DNA of 64,000 nt from Leptobacterium_A meishanense (GTDB lineage Bacteria > Bacteroidota > Bacteroidia > Flavobacteriales > Flavobacteriaceae), in NCBI RefSeq assembly GCF_037645805.1, contig NZ_JBBEXE010000002.1, positions 310,001 to 374,000 of the forward strand. The letters run 5' to 3'. Shown one piece after another: positions 43,344 to 52,807 of this stretch. The notes beneath the pieces are model-generated. The model searched no databases. It had not been told where the DNA came from and saw only the letters and a program-made list of their open reading frames with translations. Numbering within the stretch: position 1 is the first letter of the stretch; every line of letters begins with the position of its first letter. The translations under genes were made by a program, and so were the position numbers.

Positions 43344-44630
43344 GTGCGAAAACTATTTGATAATAAGTTACTGAAAGTTACTTCTTTTAACACATTTGCA
43401 GTAACTATAAAGATAATAGGAGGCATAATAACATCTAAGACGCTTGCTTTTTTTCTAGGGCCGCAGGGTATTGTTTATGTTGGAAATTTGCGGGATTTCA
43501 TCCATACATTACATAATGTAGCTACATTATCTCTTGAAAAAGGGCTTATTAAATATAGTGCTGAATATAAAGAGAGTAAAGAAAAACTCAGGAGTTTTGT
43601 AACGACTCTTTTTTGTATAGTACTTCCAATCTCATTGATGATATCAATTTTATTGTTTTTTTCTTCTGAAAGCCTTAGTGTTTTATTGTTTGATGATAAA
43701 CAATATCAATATCTTTTTAAGATAATAAGCTTTAGTGTCCCTTTTTATGTTTCACATGTATATTTACTTTCTATTATTAATGGTTTAGGTGCTTTCAGGC
43801 AAGTACTGCAAATAAACATCTTTGGATACATAATAAACGCAGTTTTAATGTTTGTGCTGACGTGGCAACTATTGCTTAAAGGAGCATTGCTTACACTTAT
43901 TGTTACTCCGTTATTTTTATTCTTTTTCACCTTGTTTAAGATGTTTAGTTACTATAAGCCAAAGATTCGGTTATATATATATAAATCAGATATAAAAATA
44001 AACCACATAAAGAATTTAGGGGGCTATGTGTTTATGACATTGTTTTCAGGCATTGTGTTTCCCTTGGTATATATTACCATCAGAAACTATGCAATTGATG
44101 CTATTGGTGCAGAGCAAGCAGGTTATTGGGAAGCTATCAATAGAATTTCATCGAATTATTTACTTTTTGTAACATCATTGCTCACATTATATTTATTGCC
44201 TAGCTTATCATCAATAAGCTCTAGAGCAATTCTTCATAGCACCATATACCGGTTTTACAAAGTCATATTACCTGTTTTTGGGATAGGACTTATTTTAGTA
44301 TACATTTTTCGTAAGTGGATTATTTTAGTTTTTTTATCAGAAGATTTTTTGCCTGTATCCCCGCTATTTAAATGGCAGTTGTTAGGTGATTTTTTTAGGG
44401 TAGCATCATTGATATTAGTCACTCAGTTTCATGCGAAAAAAATGGTTTATAGTTACATATTTACGGATATGTTACTAGCATTAATGATTTATTTTGCTAA
44501 TATTTATTTCATTAATGTATATGGGTTAGAGGGGATGGTTATCGCCTATACAATTACATACATTAGTTATTTTATATTGACAGCAATAGTCTTTAAAAAG
44601 ATGTCTTTTAAGTATAGTAAAGAACCTTAA
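43344..44630 (+). CDS. oligosaccharide flippase (Wzx/MVF-type)
   Basis: 428 residues with about twelve helices. It starts with a GTG (MRKLFDNKLLKVTSFNTFAV) and holds GGIITSKTLAFFLGPQGIVYVG, typical of O-antigen or lipid-linked oligosaccharide flippases of the polysaccharide biosynthesis family. It would move undecaprenyl-linked glycans from inner to outer leaflet. A glycosyltransferase begins 3 nt after its stop, so the two form one operon. Confidence 0.88.
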   Translation: MRKLFDNKLLKVTSFNTFAVTIKIIGGIITSKTLAFFLGPQGIVYVGNLRDFIHTLHNVATLSLEKGLIKYSAEYKESKEKLRSFVTTLFCIVLPISLMISILLFFSSESLSVLLFDDKQYQYLFKIISFSVPFYVSHVYLLSIINGLGAFRQVLQINIFGYIINAVLMFVLTWQLLLKGALLTLIVTPLFLFFFTLFKMFSYYKPKIRLYIYKSDIKINHIKNLGGYVFMTLFSGIVFPLVYITIRNYAIDAIGAEQAGYWEAINRISSNYLLFVTSLLTLYLLPSLSSISSRAILHSTIYRFYKVILPVFGIGLILVYIFRKWIILVFLSEDFLPVSPLFKWQLLGDFFRVASLILVTQFHAKKMVYSYIFTDMLLALMIYFANIYFINVYGLEGMVIAYTITYISYFILTAIVFKKMSFKYSKEP

Positions 44631-44632
44631 GC

Positions 44633-45451
44633 ATGGAAGATATGGTTTTAGAATTATTGGTAGCTACAATGGACAGAGAAGATTTAAAGTTTCTTTATGA
44701 CATGTTCCCTTTTGGTTTGCCAAATAACTTGAAAGTCCTTATAATAAACCAAACTTCAAAAGATAAATTATTAGTTTCATCAGATGAAAATATAAGAGTA
44801 ATTAACTCTTATGAGAAAGGATTGTCAAAAAGTAGAAACTTGGCTATTCAAAATGCAATAGGGGACATATGTTTAATAGCAGATGATGATGTTAAGTATA
44901 AAAAAGAGTTTCAAAAAATAATATTAGATGCCTTTAACGATCTGGTAGAAACGTCAATAATTGCATTTATGGTTGATACTAACGAAGGGAGACCTTATAA
45001 AAAGTATTATAGTAAGAAAAAACAGCTAAAGAAAATAAAAGAAATTGATCATTTATCCTCTGTTGAGATAGCCTTTAGGCACCGCGCTATTATAAGTAAT
45101 AACATTTTTTTTAATGAAGCCTTTGGTTTGAGAAGTACATTTTTAAGTGGAGAAGAAACACTTTTTGTTTTAGAGGCGTTAAAAAAACAATTAAAAATAT
45201 ATTTTGTGCCTCGTTATATTGTACTACATAGTTTTTTTCGTTCTACCACTGATATGGGAAGTGATGCTTTCATAAAAGCAAAGAGTGCTATTAAATACAT
45301 ACAGTATAGAGAATGTAGTAGGGTATGGCTGATAAAATTTATATTTTTTCTATGGAGGAAAGGCTATATTAAAATGAAAGAAGCTATAAGTAAATATTTT
45401 GTAGGTCTAAAAGCGATTAATCAAATTCGGCAACATGAATCATCTCATTAA
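44633..45451 (+). CDS. glycosyltransferase family 2-like
   Basis: 272 residues. It has an unusual N-terminus for GT2 (VLELLVATMDREDLKFLYDM), then EKGLSKSRNLAIQNAIGD and the metal-binding IADDDVKYKKEF around residue 83, and SGEETLFVLEAL as a later acidic motif. The sugar is unknown. It overlaps the following phosphoethanolamine-transferase-like gene by 17 nt, so the two are translated together. Confidence 0.8.
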   Translation: MEDMVLELLVATMDREDLKFLYDMFPFGLPNNLKVLIINQTSKDKLLVSSDENIRVINSYEKGLSKSRNLAIQNAIGDICLIADDDVKYKKEFQKIILDAFNDLVETSIIAFMVDTNEGRPYKKYYSKKKQLKKIKEIDHLSSVEIAFRHRAIISNNIFFNEAFGLRSTFLSGEETLFVLEALKKQLKIYFVPRYIVLHSFFRSTTDMGSDAFIKAKSAIKYIQYRECSRVWLIKFIFFLWRKGYIKMKEAISKYFVGLKAINQIRQHESSH

Positions 45452-47045
45452 AGTTATATTGCCATATATAATAATTGCAGTTGTTTCATTTCTGTTTGAA
45501 CTGGCTTTTGGTAAATATGATGACAGTATTCTATATAACTTAATTGAAGGCTTTGTTTTTGTATTCCTTATCATACTGGGGATGTTTTCCGTTCCTTTAA
45601 AATATAAGAAAACATACCTTGTGGGGAGTTTTTTGTTTTTCTCTTTAGTATGTATTTTCGAGAGTACATATTCTTACCTATTTGCTACCTATTTTAGTCC
45701 ATCTGCCATTTTTGTAATTCTGGATACTAATATTTCAGAGAGTAAAGAATTTTTTATTTTTTATTTGGATACAACTTTAGTGGTCTATATGACATCCTAT
45801 GGCTTTCTGGTGTTTTTCCTAACGAAGGATTTAATAAATAAAACCATATACCCTGCGAATTTGCCGAACTATAGAAATCAACTATTCACATTTGGGGCAA
45901 TTATTTTTTTAGTAGGATTTATAAAATTCTCTAACCTTATAGTTTATAATTTACCATACCTTATAGTTAAATCTACCTTTTTATACCTTGAGGACAGTGA
46001 ATTATTAAACGATAATTTAAGTGATGGAACAGGTAACTTCCATAATGTAACCCTCACCGATCCTAAACAGAAAGAAGTACATGTAATAGTAGTAGGAGAA
46101 TCTACAACCAAAAGCCATATGGGATTATATGGGTATTACCGAAAAACAACACCAATGCTGGAAGAAATAAAAGATGAATTATTGATATATGAAGACGTTA
46201 TAGCACCTAGCACATATACAATACATTCATTAACTAAAGCCCTTACTGCAGGAAATTATGAAGAACCTGAAAAAACTAAGGAAGGATCTATTATTCAATT
46301 ATTGAATCAATCAGGATATCGTACATACTGGATATCTAATCAACAGCCTATCGGAATGATGAGCAGCCAGATAACTAGAATAGGGAAAGCAGCATATAAG
46401 AAAGTTTTTATTAATACGGCACACACTAGTAGCATTACACCTTATGATGGACACCTTGTAGATAGAATGCTAGAGGTGTTTAATGATGGCACAAATAAAA
46501 AGGTGATCTTTTTGCACTTGCTGGGAACTCATTTCGATTATAAAAAACGGTTTCCTAAGGAGTTCGAATATTTTAAGGATAGCCCAGAAACAAAGTATAA
46601 TTCAAGAAAGGTTCATAACCAAATAAACAGTTATGATAATGCAGTCAGGTATAATGATTATTTATTGAGAACTATCATAGAAGAAGTTAGAAAAAAAGAT
46701 GTAAAAGCCTCCGTGCTTTATTTCTCTGATCATGGAGAAGAACTTTATGAAGATTTGTTTTTTGCAGGCCATGCAGTAGATAATAATACAACAAAAAGCA
46801 TGTATGAGATACCTTTTATATTATGGCGATCCCAAAAATATAAAGAGGAAAAAACAATATCCTTTTACCCTGAGAGGAAATATATGATTGATGATCTATT
46901 CCATAGCGTATCCCAACTTATGAAAATTGAAGCAGATGAAGTAGATGTGTCGAGAAGTATTTTTAGCGATTCTTATAAAAAACGGAAGCGTATTATAAAA
47001 GAAGGGAATGAATCAATGGATTATGACAAGGTTTTTAACCAATAA
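45435..47045 (+). CDS. phosphoethanolamine transferase-like membrane enzyme (EptA group)
   Basis: 536 residues. About five membrane helices occupy residues 5-175, followed by a periplasmic alkaline-phosphatase-fold domain. GESTTKSHMGLYGYYRK at 221 onward holds the Glu and the Thr nucleophile; FSDHGEE at 430-436 holds the zinc-binding Asp, His and Glu. FLHLLGTHFDY is also family-like. Such enzymes move phosphoethanolamine from lipid donors to lipid A or glycans. Its ending overlaps the convergent glycosyltransferase by 11 nt. Substrate unknown. Confidence 0.88.
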   Translation: MNHLIKVILPYIIIAVVSFLFELAFGKYDDSILYNLIEGFVFVFLIILGMFSVPLKYKKTYLVGSFLFFSLVCIFESTYSYLFATYFSPSAIFVILDTNISESKEFFIFYLDTTLVVYMTSYGFLVFFLTKDLINKTIYPANLPNYRNQLFTFGAIIFLVGFIKFSNLIVYNLPYLIVKSTFLYLEDSELLNDNLSDGTGNFHNVTLTDPKQKEVHVIVVGESTTKSHMGLYGYYRKTTPMLEEIKDELLIYEDVIAPSTYTIHSLTKALTAGNYEEPEKTKEGSIIQLLNQSGYRTYWISNQQPIGMMSSQITRIGKAAYKKVFINTAHTSSITPYDGHLVDRMLEVFNDGTNKKVIFLHLLGTHFDYKKRFPKEFEYFKDSPETKYNSRKVHNQINSYDNAVRYNDYLLRTIIEEVRKKDVKASVLYFSDHGEELYEDLFFAGHAVDNNTTKSMYEIPFILWRSQKYKEEKTISFYPERKYMIDDLFHSVSQLMKIEADEVDVSRSIFSDSYKKRKRIIKEGNESMDYDKVFNQ

Positions 47046-47976
47046 CTTTTAATCGTATTCTGCGTTTAGCTAAAAATGCTCTTAGTCTGATCATGTGCTT
47101 TAAGAATATGCGTGGAGTATTTAATAATATTTTTTGTTTAAAAGTCAGGTTATTACGGTCAATGCTATCATAGATATTTTGATAAGCTTTGAGATCCCCT
47201 TTTATTTTACGTTCTAATCCAATGGAAAAGCGGTTAAGGTCCATGAATTTTTTTAACCCGGGATTGTTTAACTCGTCATTCTTGTACTTGTCAACCATTT
47301 GAACCCGATCTGCCACAAAATGTGAAGATGATAGGCTATTGGGACTTTGAAGGTAGTTTGCCGTAACAGTTTTTGATAAGGCCATTTTATGTTTTAACCC
47401 TACCCGGACCCACAGGTCAGTATCTTGTCCTGAGCGCATGTTAACATCGAACCCATTAAGTGAAAGAAAGGTTTTTTTTCGCATAGCAGTAGAGGATGAG
47501 CATGCGGGACAAAATTTCAGGCTAGCATAAAAAAAATCTTTTATAAGAAAGTGATCAGGTTTATTATGTAAATCAATTGATAGATTAGCGAGCTCTATAA
47601 AAGTATCAAAATGGACTAATTGATACCTGGTTCCCCAAAAACCGGCCTCAGGAAACTTTTGAAATAAAAGATTTAACTCTAAAAGGTGATTTGAAAACCA
47701 ATTATCATCGGCATCTAAGAAAGCAATAAGCTCTCCGGAAGCCTTACCTACACCATAATTCCTAGCATAGGATGCTCCGTAATTCTTCTGTAAATCATAA
47801 ATAGTAACCTTGGGATGATCTATTTCTTTAACAATTTCAAGACTATTGTCTGTAGAACCATCGTTGACTATAACCACTTCATAATCATCAAAGGTTTGGT
47901 TAAGAACTGAATCAACCGTATTTTTTATAATACGCTCTTTATTAAAAAGTGGGATTACGACAGAGAATAAGGGCAT
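47035..47976 (-). CDS. glycosyltransferase family 2
   Basis: 313 residues. The GT-A head has FSVVIPLFNKERIIKNTVDS and VVIVNDGSTDNSLEIV, then ELIAFLDADDNWF (DXD) and MRSGQDTDLWVRVG, a typical acceptor motif. The final 60 residues are basic and helical. Sugar and acceptor are unknown. It lies immediately after the next glycosyltransferase gene on the minus strand, with no bases between them. Confidence 0.9.
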   Translation of the reverse strand: MPLFSVVIPLFNKERIIKNTVDSVLNQTFDDYEVVIVNDGSTDNSLEIVKEIDHPKVTIYDLQKNYGASYARNYGVGKASGELIAFLDADDNWFSNHLLELNLLFQKFPEAGFWGTRYQLVHFDTFIELANLSIDLHNKPDHFLIKDFFYASLKFCPACSSSTAMRKKTFLSLNGFDVNMRSGQDTDLWVRVGLKHKMALSKTVTANYLQSPNSLSSSHFVADRVQMVDKYKNDELNNPGLKKFMDLNRFSIGLERKIKGDLKAYQNIYDSIDRNNLTFKQKILLNTPRIFLKHMIRLRAFLAKRRIRLKVIG

Positions 47977-48858
47977 CTAATTTGTTTTTTTGACTTTTGA
48001 ATAATATCCTAACTTATATAGATCAAGTAAAAATATAGATGGATAAGAGGAATTGAAGTTTGAAGTAAAAAATGCTTTTAGATGTTTAACAAGTAATTCA
48101 GGGATTTTGTGCAGTCTAAGATAATTTAAATGCCTATATATGTTTGAAACTCTGTAGAAGTTTTCTGGAAGCATATTTTTGGATGTTAACTGAGCTAAAT
48201 TTTCCATTGCTTTTTCACTTTTTGCTAAAAAAATAACAGCAGGTTCAATTCCATTATGATATACAGGATTTTCAATATGAGAGACAGATATATTTTTTGA
48301 CTTTAGTGTTGCTGCTAAAAGGCTATCTTCACAACCATATTGTTTTAAGGATTCGTTAAACGGAATGTCCTCCAAGATAGTTTTTTTAATCATAAAGTTG
48401 ACAGTGGAAAACGACTTAAAGGGAATACGCAATCGTTTTTTTAAACACAATGCCTCTCTTTTTTTTCCATATTTCCAATGCAACACATAGGGAACAGAAG
48501 GTTTTTTAGGAATTGCAGAACACCCTCCATAAACAACCTCTTTATGCAGTTTTGATACATAATGTTCTAAAAAAGTATCATTAACAGGCATCACATCACA
48601 ATCAAGGAACAAGAGATTATCATACATGGCTTTTTTAGACAGGCAATTTCGAAGAGCACTCCTACCAATATTTTTTTTCAGTATTAGATATGAGCAATGG
48701 GGCAAGTTACGTATTTTCTCATTGTTATATTTTTTATCAGAAGCATCATCTATACATATAATCTCATACTGTTTTCCCAATAAATTTACCTGTGAGCACA
48801 ATTCTTGCACCAAAGGAAGTGTATTGTAATTATATATAGGGATAAGGATAGAGATCAT
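47977..48858 (-). CDS. glycosyltransferase family 2
   Basis: 293 residues. Start ISILIPIYNYNTLPLVQEL, then EIICIDDASDKKYNN, NIGRSALRNCL and NLLFLDCDVMPVND (DxD) are all GT2 motifs. A FNESLKQYGCEDSLLAATLK acidic motif follows. It overlaps the ftsE gene by 4 nt, and ftsE, this gene and the glycosyltransferase at 47035 form one minus-strand unit. Confidence 0.9.
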   Translation of the reverse strand: MISILIPIYNYNTLPLVQELCSQVNLLGKQYEIICIDDASDKKYNNEKIRNLPHCSYLILKKNIGRSALRNCLSKKAMYDNLLFLDCDVMPVNDTFLEHYVSKLHKEVVYGGCSAIPKKPSVPYVLHWKYGKKREALCLKKRLRIPFKSFSTVNFMIKKTILEDIPFNESLKQYGCEDSLLAATLKSKNISVSHIENPVYHNGIEPAVIFLAKSEKAMENLAQLTSKNMLPENFYRVSNIYRHLNYLRLHKIPELLVKHLKAFFTSNFNSSYPSIFLLDLYKLGYYSKVKKTN

Positions 48859-49541
48859 TTTGCATTCTTTTGCACTACCTCAAACACTTTACTCCCATCA
48901 CACTTCAATGTTTTGGAAGGGAATTTTAAGATCAAAGCATAATCATGCGTAGCCATGAGGATAGTACGTCCTGTTTGATTAATTTCTTGCAAGACATTCA
49001 TAACCTCCACACTGGTTTGAGGATCTAAATTCCCGGTAGGCTCATCTGCTAATATAAGTTCAGGGTCATTTAATAAAGCCCGGGCAATGGCTACGCGCTG
49101 TTGTTCCCCTCCGGACAATTGATGTGGATATTTAAACCCTTTTGAACTCATCCCCACTTTATCCAAAACCTCATGTATCTTGTCCTTCATTTTAATCTTG
49201 TCTTTCCAACCGGTAGCTTTTAATACAAAAAGCATATTATTATTCACCGTTCTATCCGGAAGTAATTTGAAGTCCTGAAAGACAATACCCAGTTTTCTTC
49301 TTAAAGGAGGGATTTGCTTTTCTTTGAGAGCCCTCAAGTCAAAATCAACAATACTCCCCGAACCTTGTGTAAGAGGAAGGTCTCCGTACAACGTTTTCAT
49401 AAAACTGCTTTTGCCACTTCCTGTTTTTCCTATTAAGTAAACAAATTCGCCTTTTTCAATACTTAGATTAATACTGCTTAAAACAAGATTTTCTTTTTGG
49501 TAAATAGCTACATCTTTAAGTTCCAGAATAGGTGTGCTCAT
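48855..49541 (-). CDS. ftsE: cell-division ABC ATPase FtsE
   Basis: 228 residues of ABC ATPase without membrane domain. Walker A GKTGSGKSSF near residue 37, LSGGEQQRVAIARALLNDPE and Walker B LILADEPTGNLDPQ near 150 are clear. FtsE works with FtsX in divisome and peptidoglycan-hydrolase control; no ftsX is adjacent, so a lipoprotein-release (LolD-like) ATPase is an alternative. The sequence resembles FtsE as annotated in flavobacteria. It is divergent from the TPR gene. Confidence 0.83.
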   Translation of the reverse strand: MSTPILELKDVAIYQKENLVLSSINLSIEKGEFVYLIGKTGSGKSSFMKTLYGDLPLTQGSGSIVDFDLRALKEKQIPPLRRKLGIVFQDFKLLPDRTVNNNMLFVLKATGWKDKIKMKDKIHEVLDKVGMSSKGFKYPHQLSGGEQQRVAIARALLNDPELILADEPTGNLDPQTSVEVMNVLQEINQTGRTILMATHDYALILKFPSKTLKCDGSKVFEVVQKNAK

Positions 49542-49692
49542 AAGTGATAAATAATAAGTAAAGGTAATAACAAAAACTAGTAATTAAAAGAAGAACTCAA
49601 ATACGGAATTAAATCATTTTTACTAATTGTATAATTAACACCTGTCATGTTCGTTATTATCATGTTGACAATACAAATCATAAAAAGATAAA

Positions 49693-52600
49693 ATGCACAA
49701 TCATTTCATTGTTATTATACTGCTTTTCTCATTAATAAATGTAAAAGCCCAACAATCAGCAATATATACTCATAATTTAAAGGGTTTTCAGGAAGCGTTG
49801 GACTTATATCATAGCAAACAGTACCAAGCAGCTCAAAATATCTTTCTAAAGATAAAAAAACGATCAACAAATATAGAGTTAACAGCTGATTGTACTTATT
49901 ATATAGCTAATGCCGCTATTCGCCTTAACCAATTGGGAGCTGATAAGCGTATGGAAGAATTTGTTTCTCAATACCCCACTAGTACAAAAACCACAGCAGC
50001 ATTTATGGATGTAGCTGATTATTATTTTGAACAAGGGAAATATGCCTATGCTTTAAAATGGTATGATAAAGTAGAAACAAATAATATAAGCAATGAAAAA
50101 GAAGAGGAGTTTAACTTTAAAAAAGGATATGCATTATTTACAGTAAAAAAATACAATGATGCTAAAAAGCACCTTAACAGAGTTATAACATCCAAAGCAT
50201 ATGGAGCACAAGCAAAATACTATATTGGTTATATGGCCTATCAAAATAATGACTATGATGAAGCTACTATATATTTTGATCAAATAACAGACGAGAAGGG
50301 AGTCAATGAAAAACTATCTTATTATCAAGCTGATTTAAATTTTAAATTAGGAAATTTTCAAAAGGCTATTGATTTGGCCAAAGAACAATTGCCAAAATCA
50401 GATCGGAACGAAGTTTCAGAACTCAATAAGATCATAGGCGAGAGCTACTTCAATCTACAACAATATGAAGCCTCTATTGCTTATTTAGAAGCTTATAAAG
50501 GAAAAAGGGGGAGGTGGAACAATACGGATTTTTATCAATTGGGATACGCACACTATAAGCAAAAAGAGTATGAAAAAGCCATTCAACAGTTCAATAAAAT
50601 AATTGACGGAAACGACCACGTTGCCCAAAATGCCTATTACCATTTAGCAGAGTGCTATTTAAAAACCTATAAAAAACAAGAAGCCTTAAATGCCTTTCGG
50701 AATGCTTCTGAAATGAATTTTAATACCGAAATTCAGCAAGATGCATGGCTTAATTACGCACGCTTGAGTTATGATATAGGGAATCCATATGAGAATGTAT
50801 CACAAGTACTTACTGATTATCTGAAAAAACACCCAAAATCGCCCTATAAAAATGAGATAGAAGATTTACTGGTAGATTCCTATATCACTACGAGAGATTA
50901 TGAAGCAGCTATAGAAGTTATCGAAAATAATCGAAGTACGGCAAACAAAGAAACATTACAAAAAGTAACTTTTTATCGCGGCATAGAGCTATTTACAGAA
51001 GCAAATTATAAAGCAGCACGCAATTATTTTGAAAAATCATTGAAAGAGCGAAGCAACCCATCATATACAACGCAGGCAATGTACTGGATGGCAGAAACTG
51101 CATACATATTAGAAAATTATGAAGAGGCAACTATTGGATACAAAGAGTTTCTACAACAATCGAATGTACAAGAAATAGGATACAAAGATGCACAGTATAA
51201 TTTAGGTTACGCATATTTTAAGCAACAAAATTATATACAGGCTATTGTGCATTTCGAAAAGTATGCTGAAGAAAACCAACAAGACAGTCCTCGTATAGAA
51301 GATGCATATCTTAGAATTGGAGATGGCCATTTTATGCTTGCCCAATACTGGCTAGCGATGGAAGCATATAATAAAGCCATTGCCTTAAATGGTACTAGCT
51401 CAGATTATGCAACCTTCCAAAAAGCAATGAGTCATGGCTTGGTAGGTAACAGTGAGCAAAAAACGACTACTCTTGAACAATTCATAGAGGCGTATCAAAA
51501 ATCACCTTTACGGGATGACGCTATGTATGAATTGGGAAGTACGTATCTGCTTCGATCTCAAAACACGGAAGCATTGAAAAGATTTGATAGGTTAATCAAT
51601 AGTTATCAGAAAAGTAAATATGTTGTTAAAGCACTATTGAAACAGGGACTGATACATTATAATTCCGGGAACAATACGGAAGCATTGATTAAGTTTAAAA
51701 AAGTAGTACGTGCTTTCCCGAGTACACAAGAAGCCATACAAGCAGTCTCAACAGCAAAATTAATTTACATAGACGAGGGGCGTGTAGATGAATACGCAAA
51801 TTGGGTAAAAGAACTTGATTTTGTGGAAGTATCTGATGCAGAATTGGACCATGCCACATATGAATCGGCTGAAAAACAATTCAATCAAAACAATACTATT
51901 ACAGCTATCAAGTCATTTGAGGCATACCTACAAAAATTTCCAGAGGGCTTACATAGTTTACAGGCAAATTTTTATTTAGCGCAGGCATACTATTTAGATG
52001 GTCAAAAAGAAAAAACAATTCCTCATTATAAATATGTACTTTCAAAAGAGCAGAATGAATTTACGGAACAGGCACTCCTAAGAGTAAGCGAGATGTACTT
52101 GTTACAAAAAACCTATGACGAGGTCATTCCTATATTAACACAGTTAGAAGCTGAAACTGAGTACCCGCAAAACGTTATATATGCCCAATCTAATCTTATG
52201 AAAGCATATTATGAACTTGAAAACTATGAAAAAACCATCATATATGCTGAAAAGGTGTTGCAGCATAAAGAGATAGACAACCGTATTAAAGCAGATGCAC
52301 ATGTTATGATCGCAAGAGCGGCAATAAAAACTGGAGATGAAGCCAAAGCAAAAGAAGCATATGCAGAAGTACAAAAATCAGCTACGGGAAACCTTGCCGC
52401 AGAAGCACTTTACTATGATGCCTATTTCAAAAATAAAGAAGGAGCCTATGAAGTATCAAATGTACGTATTCAAGAACTGGCAAAAAACTATCCCGGTTAT
52501 AAAGAATATGGAGCAAAAGGATTGATCATCATGGCAAAAAACTTTTATGCATTAGAAGATGCTTTCCAAGCTACTTATATTTTGGAAAATGTGATTCAAA

Positions 52601-52704
52601 GTTTCACAGATTATCCCGAGGTACTTGAGCAAGCAAAAAATGAGTTAGAAATAATAAAAAATGAAGAAGCTAAGCGAAATGCCTCTGTAGTGCCCGAAAA
52701 TTAA
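49693..52704 (+). CDS. large periplasmic tetratricopeptide repeat protein
   Basis: 1003 residues. A Sec signal ends at about residue 19 (INVKA before QQSAIY). Nearly all the rest is degenerate and classical TPR: units like YFEQGKYAYALKWYDKVE, YAHYKQKEYEKAIQQFNKII and AYFKQQNYIQAIVHFEKY. There is no lipobox and no enzyme domain. A superhelix of this length is a protein-binding scaffold in the periplasm, as in exopolysaccharide or type IX secretion systems. A beta-barrel gene follows 103 nt later on the same strand. Confidence 0.9.
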   Translation: MHNHFIVIILLFSLINVKAQQSAIYTHNLKGFQEALDLYHSKQYQAAQNIFLKIKKRSTNIELTADCTYYIANAAIRLNQLGADKRMEEFVSQYPTSTKTTAAFMDVADYYFEQGKYAYALKWYDKVETNNISNEKEEEFNFKKGYALFTVKKYNDAKKHLNRVITSKAYGAQAKYYIGYMAYQNNDYDEATIYFDQITDEKGVNEKLSYYQADLNFKLGNFQKAIDLAKEQLPKSDRNEVSELNKIIGESYFNLQQYEASIAYLEAYKGKRGRWNNTDFYQLGYAHYKQKEYEKAIQQFNKIIDGNDHVAQNAYYHLAECYLKTYKKQEALNAFRNASEMNFNTEIQQDAWLNYARLSYDIGNPYENVSQVLTDYLKKHPKSPYKNEIEDLLVDSYITTRDYEAAIEVIENNRSTANKETLQKVTFYRGIELFTEANYKAARNYFEKSLKERSNPSYTTQAMYWMAETAYILENYEEATIGYKEFLQQSNVQEIGYKDAQYNLGYAYFKQQNYIQAIVHFEKYAEENQQDSPRIEDAYLRIGDGHFMLAQYWLAMEAYNKAIALNGTSSDYATFQKAMSHGLVGNSEQKTTTLEQFIEAYQKSPLRDDAMYELGSTYLLRSQNTEALKRFDRLINSYQKSKYVVKALLKQGLIHYNSGNNTEALIKFKKVVRAFPSTQEAIQAVSTAKLIYIDEGRVDEYANWVKELDFVEVSDAELDHATYESAEKQFNQNNTITAIKSFEAYLQKFPEGLHSLQANFYLAQAYYLDGQKEKTIPHYKYVLSKEQNEFTEQALLRVSEMYLLQKTYDEVIPILTQLEAETEYPQNVIYAQSNLMKAYYELENYEKTIIYAEKVLQHKEIDNRIKADAHVMIARAAIKTGDEAKAKEAYAEVQKSATGNLAAEALYYDAYFKNKEGAYEVSNVRIQELAKNYPGYKEYGAKGLIIMAKNFYALEDAFQATYILENVIQSFTDYPEVLEQAKNELEIIKNEEAKRNASVVPEN

Positions 52705-52807
52705 AAATTAAATTGCAAAACAGATATACAAAAGCATAAATAAAAAGATAGTTCAAGATATAATATTGAATAATCCGTTACCTGAACAATATAAATTAGA
52801 CAGACAA

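Noticed and set aside
49693..52704. Direct DNA repeats or CRISPR in the TPR gene
   Set aside because: The repeats are at protein level only, degenerate and in frame; no regular spacer pattern exists here or elsewhere in the window.
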